NCBI GenBank assembly: GCA_017938405.1
Contig: JAGBBP010000021.1
Span: 62,001-126,000, forward strand
From: Lachnospiraceae bacterium
Lineage (GTDB): Bacteria; Bacillota; Clostridia; Lachnospirales; Lachnospiraceae
Direction: 5' to 3'
DNA: 64,000 bases
Below, in pieces: positions 16,614 to 25,629 of this stretch (position 1 is its first letter; every line of letters begins with the position of its first letter). A model generated the notes under the pieces. That model saw only the letters and a program-made list of their open reading frames with translations. It did not search any database and was not told where the DNA came from. Position numbers and translations under genes: made by a program.

Positions 16614-17735
16614 ATGGCAGAAGAAAAAAAGTATTTACCGGGAGATATTCCGGAACTTCGTGTGTTGGGCAGAACTTCAAAGGGGAGAAATCCGTTGGTA
16701 CTGTTCTGGACCGGTTCCGGGATTGAACTAAATTACGACGGGACGGAATTATGGTGCGAATTTGAGTCGGATTATTCCTGTTACGAGCAGTGGGTTTCCG
16801 TATTTGTAAACGGTGCCTTATTATCAAGACAAATGCTGCAAAAGGGAAAACAGCGTGTCTGTCTGTTCCGTAATATGCAGACCCGTAAGGTAAACCACGT
16901 AAAAGTGGTAAAGGAAGTACAGGCAATGCCGGGGGATGAGGATGCGTATCTTGCGGTTTGTGCCCTTTACGGAGACGGGGAGTTTCATAAGCTTCCGGAG
17001 CCGAAGTGCAGAATTGAATTTATCGGTGACAGTATTACCTCCGGGGAAGGGAGCTACGGAAGTGTGGAGGAGCAGGACTGGATTGCCATGTGGTTTTCCA
17101 CCACCCGGGCGTATCCGTTTTTTGTGGCGGAGCGTTTACAGGCAGAGTATCGTGTGTTTTCCCAAAGCGGTTACGGGGTATATTGTGCCTACGATAATAA
17201 TTTAGATCATGCCATGCCGCTTTATTATGAGCAGGTATGCGGCGTTTTGTCCGGGGAACGGAATGAAAGACTGGGGGCAAAAGATTCCCATGACTTTTCT
17301 TCCTGGCAGCCGGATTATATCGTGATTAATCTGGGAACCAATGACGGCGGAGCCTTTCACAATCCGGAATGGCAGGATGCGGCCACCGGCAGGAAAAATA
17401 AAATGCAGTACGATGAATCGGGGCTTCCCGCAAAGGAATGTCTGGAAAAGGTAAAAAATGCAGTGGAGGCATTTCTTGTTACGGTACGTAAGAATAATCG
17501 GTCGGCTTGGATTTTATGGGCCTACGGAATGATGGGAACCGTGGTGGAATCCGCCATCAAAGAAGGAATTGCAGCCTTTTGCCGACAGAGCGGGGATACG
17601 AAGGTGAAGTACATAGCGCTGGATGAGATACAAGGAGAGCAAATCGGAGCCAGAAGTCATCCGGGAGAGAAAGGTCATATGGCAACGGCGGAGACCATTT
17701 ATAAAGCAATATGTGAACTGAGAGAAGAGGAGTAG
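16614..17735 (+). CDS. SGNH/GDSL esterase, CE2-like
   Basis: The 373-residue protein has an N-terminal beta-rich jelly-roll-like part (to about 120) and an SGNH hydrolase domain. Block I is FIGDSITSGEG with the nucleophile Ser near residue 138, block III is INLGTNDGG near 242, and block V is SHPGEKGHMATAE near 348 with the catalytic His. This two-domain layout is that of carbohydrate esterase family 2, which removes acetyl groups from xylan and glucomannan. There is no signal peptide, so it should act in the cytosol on imported oligosaccharides. It lies 3 bases ahead of the DJ-1 gene. Confidence 0.82.
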   Translation: MAEEKKYLPGDIPELRVLGRTSKGRNPLVLFWTGSGIELNYDGTELWCEFESDYSCYEQWVSVFVNGALLSRQMLQKGKQRVCLFRNMQTRKVNHVKVVKEVQAMPGDEDAYLAVCALYGDGEFHKLPEPKCRIEFIGDSITSGEGSYGSVEEQDWIAMWFSTTRAYPFFVAERLQAEYRVFSQSGYGVYCAYDNNLDHAMPLYYEQVCGVLSGERNERLGAKDSHDFSSWQPDYIVINLGTNDGGAFHNPEWQDAATGRKNKMQYDESGLPAKECLEKVKNAVEAFLVTVRKNNRSAWILWAYGMMGTVVESAIKEGIAAFCRQSGDTKVKYIALDEIQGEQIGARSHPGEKGHMATAETIYKAICELREEE

Positions 17736-17738
17736 CGG

Positions 17739-18284
17739 ATGAACAAGGTATATGTATTTTTTGCGGACGGATTTGAAGAAATTGAAGGATTGACGGTTGT
17801 GGACATGCTCCGTCGTGTACATGTGGAAACGGTAATGGTGTCAATGAATGATACAAAGACCGTAAACGGAGCCCATGGAATTGTCATTCAGGCAGAAGGA
17901 GTCTTTGGGGATTATAACTATGAAGACGGCGTGATGGTGGTACTTCCGGGCGGTATGCCGGGCACCAATCATTTGATGGCCCATGAGGGCTTAAAGAAGT
18001 TGTTGTTTACCTATAACGAGAACAAAAAATATCTGGCGGCAATTTGCGCGGCACCGAGTGTTTTGGGGATGAACGGTTTGCTGGAAGGCAGACACGCCAC
18101 CTGTTATCCGGGCTTTGAAGAGAAACTTTTGGGAGCAACGGCCATGCCGGATGCGGTGGTAATGGACGGTAATATCATTACCAGCCGCGGTATGGGAACT
18201 GCCATTTCTTTCGGTGCAGCTTTAGTATCGGTGCTGGTGAGCGAAGAAACGGCAGAGGATTTGTTAAAGGCCATTCAGTATTAG
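17739..18284 (+). CDS. DJ-1/PfpI family protein (YajL/ThiJ-like)
   Basis: The 181-residue cytosolic protein has the class I glutamine amidotransferase-like fold. The family glutamate is in FADGFEEIE near residue 15, and the reactive cysteine lies at the nucleophile elbow AAICAAPSVLG near residue 105. The length is typical of DJ-1 proteins, which are linked to protection of thiols and to deglycation; the exact activity is debated. It is last in the 16144-18284 operon. Its TAG overlaps the stop codon of the convergent symporter within the four bases 18281-18284, leaving no room for a terminator between them. Confidence 0.9.
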   Translation: MNKVYVFFADGFEEIEGLTVVDMLRRVHVETVMVSMNDTKTVNGAHGIVIQAEGVFGDYNYEDGVMVVLPGGMPGTNHLMAHEGLKKLLFTYNENKKYLAAICAAPSVLGMNGLLEGRHATCYPGFEEKLLGATAMPDAVVMDGNIITSRGMGTAISFGAALVSVLVSEETAEDLLKAIQY

Positions 18285-19579
18285 TGCTTCGGAGGAAGAA
18301 TATCGCGCTGCAGTAAAAGAAGCGTCAGCACATTGGGCAGTACCATACAGGCATTGATAAAATCCGTCATTTCCCAAATGAGCGGAAGGGACAGAACCGA
18401 GCCCAGGAAAATCATGCCGAGGTAGCAAATACGGTAAGTGCGCAAACCGCCTTCGCCGAACAGGTAAATCACAGCCTGGGCGCCGAAGTATGACCAGCCG
18501 ATTAGGGTGGCATAGGCAAAGGCGATTAAAGATATGCCCAAAAGCGGTTTCCCGAAAGGAAGCAGGGAAAATGCGGCGTTGGTCAAAGTGGTGGCGGTAT
18601 AGTTTTCCGCTAAAGAAGGAAAACGAAGTAAGGCGCTGACAATGACGATACCGGTCAGGGCACAAAGGATTACGGTATCCCAAAATACAGCGGACATAGA
18701 AAGCAGGGCAGCCTTTTCCGGGCTGCTTTCTTTTTGTTCCGTGAAGGCAAGGGGAGCGGTTCCCAGGCCTGCTTCGTTGGTGAATAATCCCCGGGCGATA
18801 CCGTAACGGGCGGAAAACAGAAAAGAACCGCCCGCGATGCCCCCCAGTGCCGCAGTAGGCGTAAAAGCAGAGGAGAGAATGAAACGGATGGCGGGAAAAA
18901 CAAAGTCCCGGTTAAGTACCAAAAGCAAAAGACAAGCCGCAAGATAGAACAGTGCCATAACAGGAACAAGAACACCGCATAGCTTCTTTATGGAGGAAGA
19001 ACCGTGTAAAATCACATACCCCACAAAGAAAACCAAAAGACCGCCGGTAAGAACCGCAGGAGCGCCGGTTAAGGAAGAAACGGTTTCGGTTACGGTACCG
19101 GCCTGGGTGGAGCAGCCGATACCGAAGGAAGCAATTAAAAGAAGATAGGCAAACATCTTTCCCAAGCCTTTCTTTTTTAAGGCATGTTCCAATACATACA
19201 TGATTCCGCCCCGGATAGAGCCGTCGGCTTCTTTTTTTTGATGAAGCATACAAAGGTAGCACTCCGCATAGGCGGTAGCCATGCCGAGGAGTCCCGTAAG
19301 CCAGCACCAGAAAACGGCACCGGGACCGCCGAGGGCCACCGCAGAAGAGACGCCTACAATATTTCCGGTTCCCAGCGTGGCGGCAAGAGCCGTGGTTAAG
19401 GAGCGGAAACCCTGCTTTTTATTTCCGGAACGGGAGAAACGAAGTGTGGAAGGAAGGTGGCGTTGTATTCCGCGTAAACGCAGGGTAAAGAAAAGATGTG
19501 TGCCCAAAAGAAGAACAAGAAGGGGGCCGTTCCATAGGAAACGGTTTGCAGCGGAGAGAAATTGATATAAAAAGGACAT
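18281..19579 (-). CDS. Alanine/glycine:sodium symporter (AGCS family)
   Basis: The 432-residue membrane protein has 10-11 predicted helices. AGCS signatures are GTGNIVGVSSAVALGGPGAV near residue 72, WCWLTGLLGMATAYAE near 90, and FTNEAGLGTAPLAF near 270. Members import alanine or glycine with sodium. The substrate specificity is not readable by eye. The start at 19579 is preceded by gaggtttgt on the minus strand, a modest ribosome binding site. It is convergent with the DJ-1 gene and divergent from the diguanylate cyclase. Confidence 0.92.
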   Translation of the reverse strand: MSFLYQFLSAANRFLWNGPLLVLLLGTHLFFTLRLRGIQRHLPSTLRFSRSGNKKQGFRSLTTALAATLGTGNIVGVSSAVALGGPGAVFWCWLTGLLGMATAYAECYLCMLHQKKEADGSIRGGIMYVLEHALKKKGLGKMFAYLLLIASFGIGCSTQAGTVTETVSSLTGAPAVLTGGLLVFFVGYVILHGSSSIKKLCGVLVPVMALFYLAACLLLLVLNRDFVFPAIRFILSSAFTPTAALGGIAGGSFLFSARYGIARGLFTNEAGLGTAPLAFTEQKESSPEKAALLSMSAVFWDTVILCALTGIVIVSALLRFPSLAENYTATTLTNAAFSLLPFGKPLLGISLIAFAYATLIGWSYFGAQAVIYLFGEGGLRTYRICYLGMIFLGSVLSLPLIWEMTDFINACMVLPNVLTLLLLQRDILPPKH

Positions 19580-19628
19580 ACAAACCTCTTTTTTTATTTA
19601 TTTTATGTGAAAATTTGTAAAATAGTAC

Positions 19629-19658
19629 TTGCATATTTCAATAAAGAAATGATATAAT
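19629..19658 (+). promoter_or_regulatory. Promoter of the diguanylate cyclase gene
   Basis: TTGCAT (19629-19634), 18 bases, TATAAT (19653-19658), about 65 bases before the ATG. Confidence 0.65.
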
Positions 19659-19726
19659 CAAGATATAGTGGTATCTTTTTTGCTTAGACTACAAAGTGTA
19701 GTGAATTACATACGGAGGGCTTACAA

Positions 19727-20866
19727 ATGGGGAACGTCTTTTCCAAAGCGGGAACAGACAGACAGAGAAAAACGCTGGAGCGCAAAAATGTACAGCGTAT
19801 TCTTTTCGTCACCCTTTTTATGGCCATTCTTTCGCTGGCATGCACTTTGGGGTTGCGTAAGGAGAACCGCTTTTTGTTTTCGGACAGTTTTTTTGTGGCG
19901 GCAACATTTTACAGTGTGGTTTCCTTTGCTTTTTCCGGCTTCGCGTTCCAGCTTTTAAAGCGGAGAAGCAAAAAGAGTGAATTGTGGCTGTTTCAAATGG
20001 TTTATATGATTGTTAATATCAGTTATCTGACCTATCTTTCTTATTCTGTATGGGCCTGTACCGGATCTTTATTGATATATGGATTTGCGGTTCTTTTAAA
20101 TTCCTGTTATTTGTTGTATAACAAAGGAGAATATGCCCTGTGTATGGGCATTGAACTGATTCTGCCGCTGGTTCTTTGGAAAGGAGAGACTTTGTTGTCG
20201 CAACATGTGATTTTCATTGCTGCGGTACATGTGCTCGGCTTAGCGGTGGCATTGCAGTTGGGAAGAATTTACCGTACGGCGGAAGAATACAGGAGAAAGT
20301 ACGTGGAAGAAGTGAAAGCTGCGGAGCTGGATCCGTTAACGAAAGTAAATAACCGCAGAGGAATGATGCGCCGGGTGGTATCGGTTTGGCCGGCCCTTGA
20401 GGAGGCAAATCATCCGGTAGCGGTTATGGTAATCGATATCGACCACTTTAAAAAGTACAACGATCGTTTCGGACATCCGGGCGGAGATGCCTGTCTTTGC
20501 CGTGTGGCGGATACGGTACGTGCCACGGTAAAAGGAGTACCGGCACTGGTGTCCCGTATCGGAGGGGAAGAATTTTTGGTATTTCTTCACAGTCTGGAAA
20601 CGGAAGAAGTTTATGCGCTGGCGGAGCAGATCCGGAAGAATATCGAAGGAATGGGAATGCCCCATGCGGAAGATGCGAAGTACCGGTATGTGACGGCAAG
20701 TATCGGTGTGGCAGCGGAACGTTGCAGCAGTGAAATCAGTTTCGGCGGATTATACCGGCGGGCGGATAAAGAAGTGTACCGTGCAAAGAACGGGGGAAGA
20801 AACAGAGTTTCTTACCATAACAGTGATTTTTCGACAAGAATGGAACGTCGAGTGAACGTACGATGA
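19727..20866 (+). CDS. Membrane-bound diguanylate cyclase (GGDEF)
   Basis: The 379-residue protein has a basic N-terminus and five or six transmembrane helices (about residues 24-185). A short linker leads into a GGDEF domain starting at LDPLTKVNNRRGMMRR (about 203). The active-site loop is GGEEF (about 278-282), and the metal/substrate segment IDIDHFKKYNDRFGHPGGD is intact, so it should make cyclic di-GMP. The inhibitory RxxD site just before GGEEF is absent. The membrane part resembles no sensor module I can name. It is a single gene with its own promoter. Confidence 0.92.
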   Translation: MGNVFSKAGTDRQRKTLERKNVQRILFVTLFMAILSLACTLGLRKENRFLFSDSFFVAATFYSVVSFAFSGFAFQLLKRRSKKSELWLFQMVYMIVNISYLTYLSYSVWACTGSLLIYGFAVLLNSCYLLYNKGEYALCMGIELILPLVLWKGETLLSQHVIFIAAVHVLGLAVALQLGRIYRTAEEYRRKYVEEVKAAELDPLTKVNNRRGMMRRVVSVWPALEEANHPVAVMVIDIDHFKKYNDRFGHPGGDACLCRVADTVRATVKGVPALVSRIGGEEFLVFLHSLETEEVYALAEQIRKNIEGMGMPHAEDAKYRYVTASIGVAAERCSSEISFGGLYRRADKEVYRAKNGGRNRVSYHNSDFSTRMERRVNVR

Positions 20867-20895
20867 GAAAATTTGGAATTTCGCGGTTTTGTCGC

Positions 20896-20924
20896 TTGCA
20901 TTTCATTTTTAGTTATGATAGAGT
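20896..20924 (+). promoter_or_regulatory. Candidate promoter of the glmM-tig-clp operon
   Basis: TTGCAT (20896-20901) and TAGAGT (20919-20924), 17-base spacer, 38 bases before glmM. The -10 is imperfect. No CtsR or HrcA operator was seen nearby. Confidence 0.4.
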
Positions 20925-20961
20925 ATACCTTATGTGAATAAACGGAAATAACGGAGGGATT

Positions 20962-22305
20962 ATGGGTAAATATTTCGGTACGGACGGGTTTCGCGGGGAA
21001 GCCGGCGTAAACCTGACGGTAGAGCATGCCTTTCGGGTAGGACGATATGTAGGTTACCATTACGGAAAAGACCATAAAGCCAAGGTAGTAATCGGAAAAG
21101 ATACAAGACGTTCCGGGGATATGTTTGAATATGCCCTGGTGGCCGGGCTGACCGCAAGCGGTGCGGATGTATATCTGCTTCATGTGACGCCGACCCCGAG
21201 TGTGGCCTATGTGGTAAGACAGGACGGCTTTGATTGCGGTATTATGATTACGGCTAGCCACAATCCGTTCTATGACAACGGAATTAAAATTATCAACGGT
21301 CAGGGCTATAAGCTGGAAGCGGATGTGGAGTTGTTAATTGAGGACTATATTGACGGTAACATTGACGAAGTACCGTATGCAAGACGGGAAAATATCGGTA
21401 AGACCGTGGATTATTCCGAGGGAAGAAAACGATATATTGATTATCTGACCGGTTTGACTACCTGTTCCTGTAAAGGGATGAAAGTTGGTTTGGATTTGGC
21501 TAACGGATCCGCTACGACGATAGCAAAGGAAGTGTTTGATGCACTGGGAGCCGAGACATACGTCATCAGCAACGAACCGGACGGACTTAACATTAACACG
21601 GACTGCGGTTCCACCCATATGGAACGCTTGCAGAAGCTGGTGGTGGACGAAAAGCTGGATGTGGGATTTGCCTATGACGGAGACGCGGATCGTTGTCTGG
21701 CGGTGGATCATGAAGGGAAGCTGGTGGAAGGCGACCACATTATGTACTTGTGCGGCAAGTACATGAAGGAACACGGCGAACTGGCAAATGATACGGTAGT
21801 TACCACGGTTATGTCTAATCTCGGTTTGTATAAGGCGTTGGATGAGCTTAATATCCGCTATGAAAAGACCGCGGTCGGTGATAAATATGTACATGAGAAC
21901 ATGATGGCAAACGGTCATGTGATCGGCGGTGAAAATTCTGGACATGTCATTTTTATGAAGCATGCGACCACCGGTGACGGTGTACTGACATCCTTAAAAG
22001 TGATGGAAGTAATGATTGACTCTAAAAAGTCTCTTTCCGAGCTTGCAAGCGGAATGAAGGTATACCCGCAACGTTTGGTCAATGTCAGGGTAACGGATAA
22101 AAAAGATGCCCAGGCGGACCCTGAAGTGCAGGCAAAGGTAGCCGAGGTGGCAAAACTTCTGGGAGAAGAGGGACGTATTCTCGTAAGAGAGAGCGGTACG
22201 GAGCCTTTGGTACGTGTCATGGTGGAAGCAAAAACAGATGAATTATGCATCGAATACACGGATGCCGTAGTTGAGACTTTACAGAATCGCGGCTATGTGT
22301 TATAA
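20962..22305 (+). CDS. glmM: Phosphoglucosamine mutase
   Basis: The 447-residue enzyme converts glucosamine-6-phosphate to glucosamine-1-phosphate for peptidoglycan precursor synthesis. Four-domain phosphohexomutase landmarks are present: the N-terminal MGKYFGTDGFRGEAG, the phosphoserine loop ITASHNPFYDNGIK (Ser near 100), the magnesium loop YDGDADRC (near 239), the sugar loop GGENSGH (near 322), and the phosphate-binding RESGTEPLVRVM at the end. The length is standard. It lies 35 bases ahead of tig, an uncommon neighbour, and appears to head the operon. Confidence 0.96.
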   Translation: MGKYFGTDGFRGEAGVNLTVEHAFRVGRYVGYHYGKDHKAKVVIGKDTRRSGDMFEYALVAGLTASGADVYLLHVTPTPSVAYVVRQDGFDCGIMITASHNPFYDNGIKIINGQGYKLEADVELLIEDYIDGNIDEVPYARRENIGKTVDYSEGRKRYIDYLTGLTTCSCKGMKVGLDLANGSATTIAKEVFDALGAETYVISNEPDGLNINTDCGSTHMERLQKLVVDEKLDVGFAYDGDADRCLAVDHEGKLVEGDHIMYLCGKYMKEHGELANDTVVTTVMSNLGLYKALDELNIRYEKTAVGDKYVHENMMANGHVIGGENSGHVIFMKHATTGDGVLTSLKVMEVMIDSKKSLSELASGMKVYPQRLVNVRVTDKKDAQADPEVQAKVAEVAKLLGEEGRILVRESGTEPLVRVMVEAKTDELCIEYTDAVVETLQNRGYVL

Positions 22306-22339
22306 TAAAACGATACGATTTTAAGGAGGACATTTTGAA

Positions 22340-23626
22340 ATGAGTTTCAAAGTTGAAGAATTAGGCAAGAGCATGGTAAAACTTACCATTGAGGTTGCGG
22401 CAGATGAGTTTGAGAAGGCAATGGAGACGGCATATCAGAAGAATAAAAATAAATTGTCCGTACAGGGTTTTCGTAAGGGTAAGGCTCCGAGAGCAATGAT
22501 TGAGAAGATGTACGGTGCAAGCATTTTCTATGAGGATGCGGCAAACGAGTTGATTCCGGATGCTTACGAGAAGGCAGCGGTTGAGAGCGGTCTCGATATC
22601 GTTTCCAGACCGGAAATCGATTTGGTTCAGGTAGAAAAGGGTAAGGAGTTCATCTTTACCGCAGAAGTGGCTGTAAAGCCGGAAGTTACCCTCGGAAAGT
22701 ATAAGGGTGTGACCGTTGAGAAGACGGATGTATCCGTATCCGATGAGGAAGTGAATGCAGAACTTGACCGTGTAAGAGAGCAGAATGCAAGAATTCTTAC
22801 CGTAGAGGACAGACCGGTTGCCGACGGCGACGAGGCTGTCATTGATTTCGAAGGCTTTGTAGACGGTGTACCGTTTGCAGGCGGAAAGGGTGAGGATTAT
22901 AAGTTAGTTATCGGTTCCCATTCCTTTATCGATACCTTTGAAGAGCAGTTAATCGGCAAGAACATCGGCGAAGAAGTAGATGTTAATGTTACCTTCCCGA
23001 CCGAGTATCACGCAGCAGAGCTTGCAGGAAAGCCGGCATTGTTTAAGGTTACGATTAAGGCAATCACCGCAAAGGAACTTCCGGAACTGGATGATGAGTT
23101 CGCAGTAGATGTTTCCGAATTCGATACCCTTGCAGAGTATAAGGAAGATATTAAGAAGAACCTTCTTGAGAAGAAGGAAAAGGAAGCAAAGTTTGCAAAG
23201 GAAGATAAGGTAGTTGATGCGATTATCGAGAAGGCTACCATGGAGATTCCGGACGCAATGATTGATACCCAGACCCGTCAGATGGCGGAAGAGTATGCAC
23301 AGAGACTTCAGATGCAGGGTCTTAACTTAGAGCAGTACTTCAAGTTCACCGGTATGACCGCTAACAGCTTCATGGAGAACTTAAAGCCGCAGGCATTAAA
23401 GAGAATTCAGTGCAGACTTGTTCTTGAGGCTGTTGTAAAGGCCGAGAATATCGAAGTATCCGAGGAAGAGTTAGATAAGGAATTCGATACCATGGCACAG
23501 AGTTATCGTATGGAAAAGGATAAGTTAATCGAGCTGGTAGGCGAGAAGGAAAAGGAACAGATTAAGATGGATATCGCAGTACAGAAGGCAGTTGACTTCG
23601 TACGCGATGCTGCAAAAGAAAAGTAA
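22340..23626 (+). CDS. tig: Trigger factor
   Basis: The 428-residue ribosome-bound chaperone and prolyl isomerase has three parts. The N-terminal ribosome-binding domain holds the signature GFRKGKAPR near residue 45. An FKBP-type isomerase domain spans about 160-245 (GDEAVIDFEGFVDGVPFAGG at its start), and the helical substrate-cradle domain follows to the end. The length is typical. A strong aaggagg site precedes the ATG. In clostridia and bacilli tig commonly precedes the clp genes, as here, linking folding of new chains with quality-control proteolysis. Confidence 0.97.
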   Translation: MSFKVEELGKSMVKLTIEVAADEFEKAMETAYQKNKNKLSVQGFRKGKAPRAMIEKMYGASIFYEDAANELIPDAYEKAAVESGLDIVSRPEIDLVQVEKGKEFIFTAEVAVKPEVTLGKYKGVTVEKTDVSVSDEEVNAELDRVREQNARILTVEDRPVADGDEAVIDFEGFVDGVPFAGGKGEDYKLVIGSHSFIDTFEEQLIGKNIGEEVDVNVTFPTEYHAAELAGKPALFKVTIKAITAKELPELDDEFAVDVSEFDTLAEYKEDIKKNLLEKKEKEAKFAKEDKVVDAIIEKATMEIPDAMIDTQTRQMAEEYAQRLQMQGLNLEQYFKFTGMTANSFMENLKPQALKRIQCRLVLEAVVKAENIEVSEEELDKEFDTMAQSYRMEKDKLIELVGEKEKEQIKMDIAVQKAVDFVRDAAKEK

Positions 23627-23691
23627 GATAGAATTAACATAAGGGATGTTCCGTGGAGCATCCCTTCGTTGCAAGGAAGGAGTTTTGTATT

Positions 23692-24273
23692 ATGAGTTTA
23701 GTGCCTTATGTATTGGAGCAGACTGCAAAGGGCGAGCGTACCTATGATATTTTTTCCAGATTGTTAAAAGATCGCATTATTTTCCTCGGAGAAGAGGTAA
23801 ATGATGTTACCGCAAGCCTTGTGGTTGCGCAGTTGTTATTTTTAGAGAGTGAAGACCCGAAGAGAGATATCAGCTTGTATATTAACAGCCCGGGTGGTTC
23901 CGTAACCGCCGGTATGGCAATCTACGATACCATGCAGTATATTAAGTGTGATGTTTCCACCATTTGTATCGGAATGGCTGCCAGCATGGGAGCTTTCCTT
24001 CTTGCGGGAGGTACCAAGGGGAAGCGTTTTGCCCTCCCGAATGCGGAAGTGATGATTCATCAGCCGTCCGGCGGTGCAAGAGGTCAGGCAACGGAGATTG
24101 AGATTGTAGCAAAGAATATTTTAAGAACCAGACAGAAGTTAAATGAGATTCTTGCGGCAAACACCGGAAAGCCGATTGATGTAATTGCGGTAGATACGGA
24201 ACGCGATAATTATATGACTGCGGAAGAGGCGGTAGCGTACGGCTTAATCGACAGCGTAATTACAAGTCGCTAA
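23692..24273 (+). CDS. clpP: ATP-dependent Clp protease proteolytic subunit
   Basis: The 193-residue serine protease forms the 14-mer barrel of ClpXP. Catalytic Ser98 lies in GMAASMGA, His123 in MIHQP, and the Asp near 172 in DTERDN. ATG 23692 with aaggaagg upstream is preferred over longer starts, because it gives the usual N-terminus ([15 protein letters not shown]) used for axial-pore gating. A hairpin (aagggatg with catccctt, 23641-23666) lies between tig and clpP but has no T run, so it is more likely an mRNA-stability or processing element than a terminator. Confidence 0.97.
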   Translation: MSLVPYVLEQTAKGERTYDIFSRLLKDRIIFLGEEVNDVTASLVVAQLLFLESEDPKRDISLYINSPGGSVTAGMAIYDTMQYIKCDVSTICIGMAASMGAFLLAGGTKGKRFALPNAEVMIHQPSGGARGQATEIEIVAKNILRTRQKLNEILAANTGKPIDVIAVDTERDNYMTAEEAVAYGLIDSVITSR

Positions 24274-24302
24274 TTTTTTGGAAATATTGAGGTGAACGAA
24301 CA

Positions 24303-25607
24303 GTGGCAAATAAGTCAGATGACAGACAGTCTTGTTTTTGCTCTTTCTGCGGAAAGGCACAAAAACAGGTTAGAAAAATGATTTCCGGGCCGTCGGGGGT
24401 ATATATCTGTGACGAGTGTATCGAGTTGTGCGCCGAATTGATGGATGAAGAATTCGAGACGGAGGTTGCAGAGCCGGATGAGAACGAAAGTGGCATCAAT
24501 CTTTTAAAACCGATGGAAATCAAAGAGTTTTTGGACGAATATGTAATCGGACAGGAGGATGCAAAAAAAGTATTGGCTGTTTCGGTATATAACCATTACA
24601 AGCGTGTTTTGATGCAGCCGAGTCTGGATGTAGAATTACAGAAGTCCAATATATTGATGATCGGACCTACCGGTAGCGGTAAGACCTATCTTGCCCAGAC
24701 GTTGGCAAAGCTTTTAAACGTTCCGTTTGCGATTGCGGATGCAACTGCTCTTACGGAAGCCGGATATGTAGGTGAGGACGTTGAGAATATTTTACTGAAG
24801 CTGATTCAGGCAGCGGACTATGATATCGACCGGGCAGAACACGGTATTATTTACATCGATGAAATCGATAAGATTACCCGTAAGTCCGAAAATGTATCCA
24901 TTACCAGAGATGTTTCCGGTGAAGGTGTACAGCAGGCTCTGTTAAAGATTTTGGAAGGAACGGTTGCTTCCGTGCCGCCGCAGGGTGGAAGAAAGCATCC
25001 GCAGCAGGAATGCATTCAGATTAATACCACGAATATTTTATTTATTTGCGGCGGTGCTTTTGATGGTTTGGAGAAAATCGTAGAAGCCCGTACCGGTCAT
25101 AAGTCCATGGGCTTTAATGCGGAAATCGGAGACGGTATGGAACTTCGGATTGGTGATATGTTCCGTCAGGTAATGCCGCAGGATTTGGTAAAATTCGGTA
25201 TGATTCCGGAGTTTATCGGTCGTGTTCCGGTGACGGTTGCATTGGATATTCTGGACGAGGATGCTTTGGTTCGTATTTTACGGGAGCCGAAGAACGCTTT
25301 GACGAAGCAGTATCAGCGTATCTTTGAGTTAGACGGTGTGGAACTGGAGTTTGAAGACGAGGCGCTTCGTGTCATTGCAAAGCGTGCAGTGGAGCAGAAG
25401 ACCGGTGCCAGAGGCTTACGTTCCATTATGGAAAATATTATGATGGATACGATGTACCGGGCTCCGTCGGATGAGAGCATTTTAAAGTGTATCGTAACAA
25501 AAGAGGCTGCGGAAGGTTCCGAGGAACCGACCTTAGAGGTGGCGGAGCAGAGAAAACGTCCGGCACCGAAAAAAGCCGGACAGCGGAATACGGGCGAAAG
25601 CGCGTAG
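24303..25607 (+). CDS. clpX: ATP-dependent Clp protease ATPase subunit ClpX
   Basis: The 434-residue AAA+ unfoldase feeds ClpP. It has an N-terminal zinc-binding domain (CSFCGKAQ and ICDECIELC, four cysteines), Walker A GPTGSGKT near residue 119, Walker [11 protein letters not shown] near 183, the pore-loop region, and the IGF-type loop that docks on ClpP (MGFN near 268). It starts with GTG at 24303, preceded by gaggtgaacg; no in-frame ATG fits the family N-terminus. An extra C-terminal tail of about 35 residues rich in Lys, Pro and Glu follows the sensor-2 domain. Confidence 0.97.
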   Translation: MANKSDDRQSCFCSFCGKAQKQVRKMISGPSGVYICDECIELCAELMDEEFETEVAEPDENESGINLLKPMEIKEFLDEYVIGQEDAKKVLAVSVYNHYKRVLMQPSLDVELQKSNILMIGPTGSGKTYLAQTLAKLLNVPFAIADATALTEAGYVGEDVENILLKLIQAADYDIDRAEHGIIYIDEIDKITRKSENVSITRDVSGEGVQQALLKILEGTVASVPPQGGRKHPQQECIQINTTNILFICGGAFDGLEKIVEARTGHKSMGFNAEIGDGMELRIGDMFRQVMPQDLVKFGMIPEFIGRVPVTVALDILDEDALVRILREPKNALTKQYQRIFELDGVELEFEDEALRVIAKRAVEQKTGARGLRSIMENIMMDTMYRAPSDESILKCIVTKEAAEGSEEPTLEVAEQRKRPAPKKAGQRNTGESA

Positions 25608-25629
25608 CTGATAAAGTAAGGGTGATAGA

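Noticed and set aside
18281..18284. Overlapping stop codons of the DJ-1 and symporter genes as a sign of misannotation
   Set aside because: Both proteins have full-length family C-termini; a four-base convergent overlap is common.
23641..23666. Hairpin between tig and clpP as a terminator
   Set aside because: No T run follows and the operon continues; more likely an mRNA processing or stability element.
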